Source: JBJXHN01 sp046233135 (GTDB lineage Bacteria; Pseudomonadota; Alphaproteobacteria; Rhodospirillales; Rhodospirillaceae). From it: 64,000 nt of DNA. Location of the stretch: contig JBJXHN010000003.1 in the NCBI GenBank assembly GCA_046233135.1, forward strand, positions 1 to 64,000, written 5' to 3'. A program made the position numbers and the translations under genes. The notes under the pieces are model-generated. The model made no database searches. It was not told the DNA's origin and saw only the letters and a list, made by a program, of their open reading frames with translations. Numbering within the stretch: position 1 is the first letter of the stretch; each line of letters starts with the position of its first letter. This document shows positions 54,907 through 62,470 of this stretch, one piece after another.

Positions 54907-56058
54907 ATGCCCGGACCAGCGGCCCGCCGCAGGGGACAGGTTTTCGACATCTGGCCCGGGTTCGTCGATGCCCTGGCCACCCTGCTGATCATCATCATCT
55001 TCGTTCTGCTAATTTTCGTGCTCGCCCAGTTCTTCCTGGGCCAGACCCTGTCGGGCCGGGAAGCGGCGCTGGAGCGGCTGAACCGCCAGCTGTCGGAGAT
55101 GGCCGACATGCTGGACCTGGAACGCCAGGGCAACGAGGAACTGCGGCTGTCCCTGTCGCAGATGTCCAACCAGCTGACCGAAGCCAACGCCCGCATTGAG
55201 ACCCTGAACGCCCAGGTGCGCGAAGGCCGGGAAACCCGGATCGAAAATGCCGAACTGCGGGACCAGCTGGCCGAGATCGCCCAGCTGGAGCAGGATGTGG
55301 CGGCGCTCGAAGCGCTGCGCGACGATTTGCGTGCGCAGATCGTCGCGCTCGATACCCGGCTGGCTCAATCCCGGCAGGAAAAGGACGAGATGCGGATGGC
55401 CCTGAACGCCGAACAGGAAATGTCCGCGGAGGCCCGTGCCCAGCTGACCCTGATGAACAAGCAGGTGGAGGCGCTGCGCGCCCAGCTTGCCTCGCTCCAG
55501 GCCGCGCTGGACGCCAGCGAAGCCAAGGCCGCAGACCAGGAAGTGCAGATCATCGACCTGGGCAAGCGCCTGAACGCCGCCCTCGCCGACAAGGTTCAGG
55601 AACTGCAGCGCTACCGCTCGGAATTCTTTGGCCGTCTGCGCGAGGTGCTTGGCGAACGCCAGGATGTGCGGGTGGAAGGCGACCGCTTCGTCTTCCAGTC
55701 CGAAGTGCTGTTTCCCAGCGGCTCCGATCAGTTGCAGCCGGCCGGCCGGGATACCCTGGCGGATCTGGCGCGCACGCTGATCCAGCTGGCCGACGAGATC
55801 CCGTCGGACATCGACTGGATCCTGCGGGTGGACGGCCATACCGACCGCCAGCCCATCCGCACGGCCGCCTTCTCCTCCAACTGGGAGCTGTCGGCGGCGC
55901 GCGCCATTTCGGTGGTCAAGTTCCTGATCGACCAGGGCATCCCTGCCGACCGTCTGGCAGCCACCGGCTTCGGCGAGTACCAGCCCATCGACGACGGGAA
56001 CGGCCCCGAAGCCCTAGCCCGCAACCGCAGGATCGAGCTGAAATTCGACCAGCGCTGA
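54907..56058 (+). CDS. MotB/OmpA-family peptidoglycan-binding motor protein
   Basis: 383 residues. A single TM helix follows the segment WPGFVDALATLLIIIIFVLL, where the Asp would be the proton site as in MotB/ExbD. A long coiled coil (about 60-240) leads to an OmpA-like domain (VLFPSGSDQLQPAGRDTL, RVDGHTDRQPI, GFGEYQPIDDGNGPEALARNRRIEL). Four bases from the MotA-like gene. Not a flagellar motor by context; no che or fli genes are adjacent. Confidence 0.92.
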   Translation: MPGPAARRRGQVFDIWPGFVDALATLLIIIIFVLLIFVLAQFFLGQTLSGREAALERLNRQLSEMADMLDLERQGNEELRLSLSQMSNQLTEANARIETLNAQVREGRETRIENAELRDQLAEIAQLEQDVAALEALRDDLRAQIVALDTRLAQSRQEKDEMRMALNAEQEMSAEARAQLTLMNKQVEALRAQLASLQAALDASEAKAADQEVQIIDLGKRLNAALADKVQELQRYRSEFFGRLREVLGERQDVRVEGDRFVFQSEVLFPSGSDQLQPAGRDTLADLARTLIQLADEIPSDIDWILRVDGHTDRQPIRTAAFSSNWELSAARAISVVKFLIDQGIPADRLAATGFGEYQPIDDGNGPEALARNRRIELKFDQR

Positions 56059-56166
56059 CGCCGGAGACCGGGGCATGGCAGAGGCATGCGAAAAACGCAC
56101 ATTCGTGCTTGCCGCCCGCGGCGCCCTTCTGTATAAGGGCCGCTCGTTTCGCGGGAGAGACTAGAG

Positions 56167-56385
56167 ATGAAGAAAGATATCCACCCCGATTATCACGAAA
56201 TCACCGTGGTGATGACGGACGGGACCGAATTCAAGACCCGCTCGACCATGAAGGGCGACACCATCAAGCTGGATATCGACCCGAAGTCTCATCCGGCCTG
56301 GACTGGCGTCCATCGTCTGATTGACTCGGGTGGCCAGCTGGCGAAGTTCAACAAGAAGTTTGCCGGGTTCGGTCTCAAGAAGTAA
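56167..56385 (+). CDS. rpmE: 50S ribosomal protein L31
   Basis: 72 residues. MKKDIHPDYHEITVVMTDGTEF, DIDPKSHPAWTG and NKKFAGFGLKK identify L31. It has no Cys, so it is the zinc-free (C-minus) form. A strong terminator follows at 105 bases. Confidence 0.97.
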   Translation: MKKDIHPDYHEITVVMTDGTEFKTRSTMKGDTIKLDIDPKSHPAWTGVHRLIDSGGQLAKFNKKFAGFGLKK

Positions 56386-56489
56386 GCCTGTTCCGCGCAG
56401 GGTCCTTCCCTGTGCGGCTGGGTGACCGGATCGGAAAGGATCCTGCCTCGGCAGTGTCCGGATCGACGAGACCACCCGAACGCTTTCGC

Positions 56490-56516
56490 AAACGGCGGTG
56501 ATTTCACCGCCGTTTT
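56490..56516 (+). terminator. Terminator of rpmE
   Basis: AAACGGCGGTGA (56490-56501) and TCACCGCCGTTT (56504-56515) are exact complements, followed by TGCTTTTTC. Confidence 0.9.
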
Positions 56517-56717
56517 GCTTTTTCGGCCCTTGTCCATTGAGCGGGGCCGCGGGTCGTACAGACCTTATGCCTTATCGGCAGCGCTTCCGGGCGGAATACA
56601 CACCCCCTACATCCCTTTTGACCCATCCCTCCGATCAGGCTGAAAGGCGCAGAAACCCTTGGCTCCGATCGGGCCGGACCGTCGTCGGACTTTCACACGG
56701 CACCCCCATCCCAAGCG

Positions 56718-56746
56718 TTGGTTTTCCGCGCCAACAGTCATACATA
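56718..56746 (+). promoter_or_regulatory. Weak promoter candidate for the nucleotide cyclase gene
   Basis: TTGGTT, 17 bases, TACATA. The 339 bases between the rpmE terminator and the cyclase start (56517-56855) hold no gene that I can see; this is the only promoter-like pair noticed. Confidence 0.3.
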
Positions 56747-56855
56747 TTTAAGGGAGAGCCGACGACAATCACCGGACTCTTGCCGCCGTCGTCCTGAGAT
56801 GACCGGGGGATTAATCGAGCGCACATTCTTCAGATGAACAGAAACAAGGCTTCCC

Positions 56856-59033
56856 ATGGCCGCCGTAACGCACTTCGAGGTCTACGTATTCGAACAGCAC
56901 GGTTGGGCGCTGCAGGGCCGCTATGTCAGCCATGAGCGCGAGCGGGCCATCAATGAAGCCAAATCCCTGGAATCCTACCTGGGCCTGCCCACCAAGGTGG
57001 TGCGGGAATATTACGACACCGCCTCGGGCATGTCCGACGAGCAGGTGGTCTACCTCAGCCCCCGCATCCGCGAAGCCCAGCAGATCCGTGCCGCTGGCAT
57101 GGGGGGCATGGGAGGTAAAGGAGTACCCACGGGTGCGGCGGCGAGCCGCGGTCACCGCCCCAACGCCAAGATGCCCGAAGGCCTGGACCAGTATGCCGGC
57201 TATGCCTTCCCAAGCGGTCAGGGCAGCCAGCGCTACGCCCGGTCGGTCGGGGACCTGATGGGTCGGGTGATCCTGGTCTGTGTCGCCTCTCTGATCCTGG
57301 CCGGCATGGGCACGGCGATCATTCCCGCCGTCGTCAATCTGGTGCAAAGCACCGGCGTGCGGGTCGGCATGTCCAACTACCGCGATACGCTGGTTCTGGT
57401 CTTCCTGAGCCTGTTCCTGCTCAGCTGCATGCTGCTCGGCCGCCGCCTGATCCCGCTGGCGGGCATCGCCGGGCAGAAGGGTCCCAAGGAGCGCCGCCAC
57501 GGGACCTATCAGCCCACCGCTGCCACCGAAACCGATACCACCCATCCCGATGACGAGAAGAAGGACGAGAATGACGACGGGGAAGCGAAGGAAGAGATCG
57601 ACCCCGTCTCGCTGATGGACGAGGAGAAGGAGAGGAAGGGCGCGTCGGACGACAAGAAGGCCGGCGCCCCGGCGCCCGACCCCGCCACCCAGAAGGAAGC
57701 CGACGCCCTGCGCAAGAAGGAGCAGCAGGAGCGCGAACGCAAGGCCGCCAGGGAAGCCCAGCGCAAGGCGGCCGAGGAAGCCGCCCGCAAGAAAGCCGAA
57801 GCCGAGGCCGCCGCTGCCGCTAAGGCGGAAGCCGAAGCCCTGGCTGCTCAGGAGCCCGAACCGCCTAGCAATCCGGCGCTCGACAAGGCCAGGCTGGCCA
57901 CCATGAAATTCCTGGGCGGGACGGTCGCGGCGGTGAAGCGGACGACGCCACAGCTGGACGTCTTCAACCGCTTCGGGGTCAACCTGTTCCTCGCCGGCGC
58001 CTGCGAGACCGTCTGTTCGGCCTTCGGCCTCGACAAGAACGACTACCAGATACTGTTGCGCGAGCAGCTGGAGGTCATGGGCAGCCGGCCCGCCATGGCC
58101 ATGATGTTCGTCGACAAGCTGAACGAATACATGATGGAGCCGCGCTACATGCGCATGGTTCAGGCCGGACGAGAGGCCATGGCCGCCGAGTTCGCCGCCG
58201 AAGCGGACCCCTTTATCGGCCTGACCCGGGTGCTGACCGAATGGAACGCGCCCCAGTCCAAGTCGCCCTCTGCCAGCACCATCGCCATCGTCTTTACGGA
58301 CATGGTCGGCTCCACCGCCATAAACACCAAGGTCGGCGACCTGGTGGCCCGCGAAATCACCCGGGTCCACAACACCATCGTCCGCTCCGCCCTCACCCGC
58401 TTCGACGGGCAGGAAGTGAAACATACCGGCGACGGCATCATGGCCACCTTCCGCGTCATCTCCCAGGCCGTGGAGGCGATGACGGACGTGCAGCGGGCCG
58501 TGGAAGGCCATAACAAGCGCCGTCCGGACCTCCACCTGGACTTGCGGGTTGGCATCAACGCCGGCGAACCGGTGATCGAGGAAAACGACTTCTACGGTCT
58601 GGCCGTCACCCTGGCCGCACGCATCTGCGCCAAAGCGGATGGAGGGGAAATCCTGTGCTCCAGCGTCGTCCGCGACCTGAGCCGGGGCAAGGACATCGCC
58701 TTCCAGGATATCGGCGAAGCCGAACTGAAAGGCATTCAGGACCGTCAGCGCCTCTATCGTGTGGCCTGGCGGGACGAAAGCGGGGATACCGCCGCCCGCT
58801 CCGGCGAGACGGAGGGCGAGGAGGACGGCAATGCCGACCTGTCCGGCGCCTTGCCGACCCAGGACGATCTGGACCGCCGGATTGCCGAGACCAGTCAAGC
58901 GGCCGGCCTGAACGCGGTCACCGACAGCCTGCCCCCGCGCCCCGCACCGGCTGCCCCCGACGCTCCACCGGACGGGGAAGACGCGGCGGCCCCGGCGGAG
59001 AACACCCCCGAGCCGGCGCGCCCCGGAGCCTGA
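56856..59033 (+). CDS. Membrane class III adenylate/guanylate cyclase
   Basis: 725 residues. A soluble N-terminal part (1-130) starts THFEVYVFEQHGWALQGRY. TM helices are at about 138-158 and 178-198. A highly charged Lys/Glu/Ala-rich helix (about 225-335) leads to the catalytic domain: metal Asp482 in IVFTDMVGSTA, Asp526 in KHTGDGIMATF, then GINAGEPVIE and DFYGLAVTLAARIC. ATP or GTP specificity cannot be read with certainty. A Pro/Ala-rich tail follows. Confidence 0.92.
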   Translation: MAAVTHFEVYVFEQHGWALQGRYVSHERERAINEAKSLESYLGLPTKVVREYYDTASGMSDEQVVYLSPRIREAQQIRAAGMGGMGGKGVPTGAAASRGHRPNAKMPEGLDQYAGYAFPSGQGSQRYARSVGDLMGRVILVCVASLILAGMGTAIIPAVVNLVQSTGVRVGMSNYRDTLVLVFLSLFLLSCMLLGRRLIPLAGIAGQKGPKERRHGTYQPTAATETDTTHPDDEKKDENDDGEAKEEIDPVSLMDEEKERKGASDDKKAGAPAPDPATQKEADALRKKEQQERERKAAREAQRKAAEEAARKKAEAEAAAAAKAEAEALAAQEPEPPSNPALDKARLATMKFLGGTVAAVKRTTPQLDVFNRFGVNLFLAGACETVCSAFGLDKNDYQILLREQLEVMGSRPAMAMMFVDKLNEYMMEPRYMRMVQAGREAMAAEFAAEADPFIGLTRVLTEWNAPQSKSPSASTIAIVFTDMVGSTAINTKVGDLVAREITRVHNTIVRSALTRFDGQEVKHTGDGIMATFRVISQAVEAMTDVQRAVEGHNKRRPDLHLDLRVGINAGEPVIEENDFYGLAVTLAARICAKADGGEILCSSVVRDLSRGKDIAFQDIGEAELKGIQDRQRLYRVAWRDESGDTAARSGETEGEEDGNADLSGALPTQDDLDRRIAETSQAAGLNAVTDSLPPRPAPAAPDAPPDGEDAAAPAENTPEPARPGA

Positions 59034-59107
59034 GACGGTCGGGTCCCCCCCTCCTCACCGCTGCCCTAACCGGCGCGGATCGATACCTTGACAGGCCCTT
59101 CGAACCA

Positions 59108-59140
59108 CCCCTCTCCGTTTCGCTTCGAAACGGAGAGGGG
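59108..59140 (+). terminator. Terminator of the cyclase gene
   Basis: Exact 15-bp stem, 59108-59122 with 59126-59140, loop CTT, followed by ATTTCAT. Confidence 0.85.
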
Positions 59141-59253
59141 ATTTCATATCGTACGCTTGTAGCGGGACCACACCATGGCTACCTCCCATTAGGGGCAGTG
59201 GGCCAGAATGGTTCCACCCCCGAAAAAAGAGATACGCGACAGGGAGGATGGGC

Positions 59254-60936
59254 ATGCAGATGACGATCAAGGTCAAGCTGCTGGGGATGGGTCTTCTGGT
59301 TATCAGCGCTCTGGGGCTGATGGCGGCAATGGCGGCGACCACATCGTCGACGGTGATTTCGGCACAGAAGGTCTCGGCGGAGCGCACCCGCCAGATAGAG
59401 GCGCTGGAATCCCTGCGGCTGACCATCAATCAGGTGGTCCTGGATGCCATGGACTCCATCGTCGACAAGGACGAAGGCGCCATCGCGCCCGACCGCTTGA
59501 CCGGTATGCGCGACGGTCTGAACAAAATGCGCGACCTGGCCCATACACTGGAAGATGTCGCCGATACGGAACAAGAGCGGGAGCTGGCCCGGGCCATTCC
59601 TCCCCGGGTCAATGGCCTTGAAAAGGCCCTGCTGACCGACCTCGCCGATGCCATCACCAGCCGCAAGGGACCGGAGACCTTCGCCGCCCTGGACGACGCC
59701 ATCGATGCATCCGGCGGGGCACTGGAAGAGGACGTTACGGCCTTTCTGGAATCGATTCGCGTCGAAGCCACCGACGCCCGCGCCGGCCTGACCGCCGAAG
59801 TGAACGGCCTGCGGGATTCCGTTCTCATCACCTTTGCGGTCCTGACGCTGGTCAGTCTGGTGCTGCTCTACCTCCTCGGGCGCAGCGTCACCCGGCCGAT
59901 CGAAGGATTACAGTTGGCCATGCAGCAACTGGCCCACGGACGGCTGGACACGGACATCCCGGCGCGCCAGCGCGGGGACGAAGTGGGCGCGATGGCGCGC
60001 ACTGTGGCAGTATTCAAGGAACAGGCCCTTGAAAACAAGACCCTGGAACAGCGGGAACGGGAAACCCGGGAAGCCGCCGAGCAGACGCGCAAGAGCGCCA
60101 TGCAGACCCTGGCCAACCAGATGGAGCAACGGGTGCGCTCGATGCTCGACACCATTTCCGAGACCAGCGAGCAGATGAAGCACGTCGCCGCCGACATGAC
60201 CGGGACGGCGCAGCAGACGTCGAGCCAGACCCAGGCCGTGGCCAGCGCCACCGAACAGACCTCGGCCAATGTGGAAACCGTCGCCTCGGCCACCGAGGAA
60301 CTGTCGGCCTCCTCCAACGAAATCGGTCAGCAAATGCAGGCCGCCGCCCAGGTGACCGGGGATGCCTCCCGCCAGGCCAGCGAGGCGCGGGAGGTGATGA
60401 GCGCCCTGTCCGCCGCCGCCGACCGTATCGGCGAAGTGGTGGATCTGATCACCAATATCGCCGAGCAGACCAACCTGCTGGCCCTGAATGCCACCATCGA
60501 GGCCGCCCGGGCCGGCGATGCCGGCAAGGGGTTTGCCGTGGTGGCAGGCGAGGTCAAGAATCTGGCCAACCAGACCGGCCGGGCCACCAGCGAAATCGCC
60601 GCCCAGATCGAAACCCTGCGCACCGAAGTCTCCCGTGCCCTGACCTCCATCGGCGGAGTGGCGGAAACCATCGACCGCATCAACGAAAACGCCACCGTGG
60701 TCTCTGCCGCGGTGGAGGAGCAGGTGGCCACCATCCACGAAGTCGCCCGCTCGACCAGCGAGACCGCGGCGGCGACGCAGGAAGTCAGCTCCCACATCGT
60801 TCAGGTGTCCCAGGGTGCCCAGTCAACCCTGTCCAAAGCCACCGACGTGGAACGCGCGGCCCAGGCGATGCAACAGAGCGCACGGGATTTGGACAATGAA
60901 ATCAAGCACCTGATCAACGAGATCCGAGGGGCGTGA
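59254..60936 (+). CDS. Methyl-accepting chemotaxis protein
   Basis: 560 residues from ATG 59254, which is six bases after GGAGG; the ATG at 59248 is too close to that site. TM1 about 6-29, periplasmic four-helix sensor about 30-188, TM2 about 190-211, HAMP, then the signalling domain with IAEQTNLLALNATIEAARAG. It is of ordinary size, unlike the two receptors with long sensors in the window. Confidence 0.95.
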   Translation: MQMTIKVKLLGMGLLVISALGLMAAMAATTSSTVISAQKVSAERTRQIEALESLRLTINQVVLDAMDSIVDKDEGAIAPDRLTGMRDGLNKMRDLAHTLEDVADTEQERELARAIPPRVNGLEKALLTDLADAITSRKGPETFAALDDAIDASGGALEEDVTAFLESIRVEATDARAGLTAEVNGLRDSVLITFAVLTLVSLVLLYLLGRSVTRPIEGLQLAMQQLAHGRLDTDIPARQRGDEVGAMARTVAVFKEQALENKTLEQRERETREAAEQTRKSAMQTLANQMEQRVRSMLDTISETSEQMKHVAADMTGTAQQTSSQTQAVASATEQTSANVETVASATEELSASSNEIGQQMQAAAQVTGDASRQASEAREVMSALSAAADRIGEVVDLITNIAEQTNLLALNATIEAARAGDAGKGFAVVAGEVKNLANQTGRATSEIAAQIETLRTEVSRALTSIGGVAETIDRINENATVVSAAVEEQVATIHEVARSTSETAAATQEVSSHIVQVSQGAQSTLSKATDVERAAQAMQQSARDLDNEIKHLINEIRGA

Positions 60937-60952
60937 GGTCTGTATCGCCGAT

Positions 60953-60979
60953 GCGTTTTTCCCCTTGACGGAAAAACGC
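60953..60979 (+). terminator. Terminator of the chemoreceptor gene
   Basis: GCGTTTTTCC (60953-60962) pairs exactly with GGAAAAACGC (60970-60979). Confidence 0.65.
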
Positions 60980-60999
60980 GTCTGATCCATTTGTGTAAG
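60964..60999 (+). promoter_or_regulatory. Possible heat-shock promoter
   Basis: CTTGACG at 60964-60970 and CCATTTGTG after 16 bases resemble an RpoH-type promoter upstream of hsp20. It would leave an untranslated leader of about 270 bases, long for this kind of gene, so this is a weak call. Confidence 0.3.
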
Positions 61000-61199
61000 T
61001 GTGATCGCGCCCGGACGGGGCGGTCACGCGTCAGGAGACCGGTGCTGGAAGGGCCGGTACCGCTCCGAAAAGACCGGGTTCCCACGACTGTTTCGGTGTG
61101 GGCGGCTCGGGCCGGGTCCGACGGAATGGTCCGTTCGGGGCCGGTGATCAGAACGCGGACGGCCCCTTGTGAAAGGGCGTACGTCCATCGCGAAAGGCC

Positions 61200-61270
61200 A
61201 TCTCGCGGGACGATCGTCCCGATCCGGGGTATCCGATCCGCGAGATCATATTGCTCAATGGAGGATATGA
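61200..61270 (+). promoter_or_regulatory. ROSE-type RNA thermometer of hsp20
   Basis: The last hairpin pairs 61246-61252 and 61254-61256 with 61261-61270: ten pairs, with G61253 bulged in TTGCT opposite the ribosome-binding site GGAGG. TTGCT facing the Shine-Dalgarno with one unpaired G is the hallmark of ROSE elements. A second stem, 61200-61207 with 61239-61246, encloses the palindrome GGGACGATCGTCCC (61207-61220). Heat would open the last hairpin and free the ribosome-binding site. Confidence 0.85.
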
Positions 61271-61272
61271 CC

Positions 61273-61749
61273 ATGCGTACCACCTATGACCTGTCCCCCC
61301 TGCATCGCTTCGCCATCGGCTTTGACAACGTCAGCCGTCTGCTGGACCATGCCACGCGGCTTGATGATCAGGCGGTGTCCTATCCACCCTATAACATCGA
61401 AAAGCTGAGCGACAGCGACTATCGCATCACCATGGCCGTTGCCGGCTTCGGTGAAAGCGATCTCGACATCACTGCCCAGGACAACACCCTCGTCATCTCC
61501 GGCCGCTTGGAAAAGCAGGAAGGGGACGACGCCGCACGCTTCCTGCATCGTGGCATCGCCGGCCGGGCGTTCGAACGCAAGTTCGAGCTGGCCGACCATA
61601 TCAAGGTGACCGGAGCGTCGCTGGTGAACGGCCTGTTGCATGTGGATCTTGTGCGCGAGGTGCCCGAAGAAAAGCAGCCGCGCAAGATCAGCATCGCCAC
61701 CGATGCGGCCGCCGCCGCCCCGAAGGCGATCGACAACAAGGCCGCCTGA
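61273..61749 (+). CDS. Small heat-shock protein (Hsp20/IbpA family)
   Basis: 158 residues from ATG 61273, eight bases after GGAGG; an ATG at 61267 is also in frame. MRTTYDLSPLHRFAIGFDNV is the usual IbpA-type start. The alpha-crystallin domain runs from PPYNIEKLSDSDYRITMAVAG to GLLHVDLVREVPEEKQPR. It holds unfolded proteins during stress. Translation is probably controlled by the ROSE element. Confidence 0.95.
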   Translation: MRTTYDLSPLHRFAIGFDNVSRLLDHATRLDDQAVSYPPYNIEKLSDSDYRITMAVAGFGESDLDITAQDNTLVISGRLEKQEGDDAARFLHRGIAGRAFERKFELADHIKVTGASLVNGLLHVDLVREVPEEKQPRKISIATDAAAAAPKAIDNKAA

Positions 61750-61802
61750 CATATCGGACCCGGTGACCTCTCCACAGAGGCCGTCGAGTCGTCGTGAACG
61801 AG

Positions 61803-61834
61803 GGGGGCGCGGCAACGAAGCCGCGCCCCCATTT
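61803..61834 (+). terminator. Terminator of hsp20
   Basis: GGGGGCGCGGC (61803-61813) and GCCGCGCCCCC (61820-61830) are exact complements, followed by ATTTTC. The AT-rich stretch that follows (about 61880-62040) is the promoter region of the next gene; TATAAA at about 62034 is the best -10 seen there. Confidence 0.85.
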
Positions 61835-62054
61835 TCATGGCCGCCATCCGTTTTCGATGACCACGCTTTTTCCGCGAACCCCAGGAAATAGCGGATCATT
61901 TATGACAATCATTCGCGTCTCCAATGGTTGTTATTCATAATTCCAATTTTGCAGCGGCTGTAAATCATGCAATATATTCGCAACTCCAAATACCCGATAA
62001 ATCCATCGGGATTCGGAAACAATTCAGAAAAGTATAAATCTCCAGGAGACTGAC

Positions 62055-62432
62055 ATGCGCCTGTTGCCAGCCATTGCCGCAGTACTCTTCACTGCAACCA
62101 CCGCCTTTTCGGCCGATGTCCCTGCCGAAGTGCAAGCAAATCTGCAAAGCACCATGCAGTCTTATGTCGATAGTGTCAGCACGGATGGGGGTTATACCTA
62201 TCTGGACAATGAATCGGCCAGCACGCGGACCTTGTATCCGGCCAACACCCACCCGATGATCATTCCCTACCAGGATGGATATTTCCTCTGCTCGGACATG
62301 GTGGATGACCAGGGCGTCAGCCATCCGGCCGATTTCCTGGTGCGCAAGATCGGCGATGAGTACAAAGTGGTGCAAATGCTGGTCGGGCAGCGCCCCCTGG
62401 TCGAAGCCGCCATGAAGAAAGCGGCGCAATAG
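62055..62432 (+). CDS. Small secreted protein of unknown function
   Basis: 125 residues; AGGAG lies ahead of the ATG. Signal peptide ending AFSA-DV. The mature part has a single Cys and segments DGGYTYLDNES, HPMIIPYQDGYF and SHPADFLVRKIGDEYKVVQM, which look like one small alpha/beta domain. I do not recognise the family. It is followed at 38 bases by a membrane phosphatase gene in the same direction and may feed a periplasmic signal to it. Confidence 0.85.
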   Translation: MRLLPAIAAVLFTATTAFSADVPAEVQANLQSTMQSYVDSVSTDGGYTYLDNESASTRTLYPANTHPMIIPYQDGYFLCSDMVDDQGVSHPADFLVRKIGDEYKVVQMLVGQRPLVEAAMKKAAQ

Positions 62433-62470
62433 GGATCTGCCCCTGAACAGGTGAAGGGGGGCGGTACGGA

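Noticed and set aside
53701..56058. Flagellar motAB genes
   Set aside because: The MotA-like protein lacks the usual MotA length and layout and the MotB-like protein has a long coiled coil; no flagellar genes are nearby.
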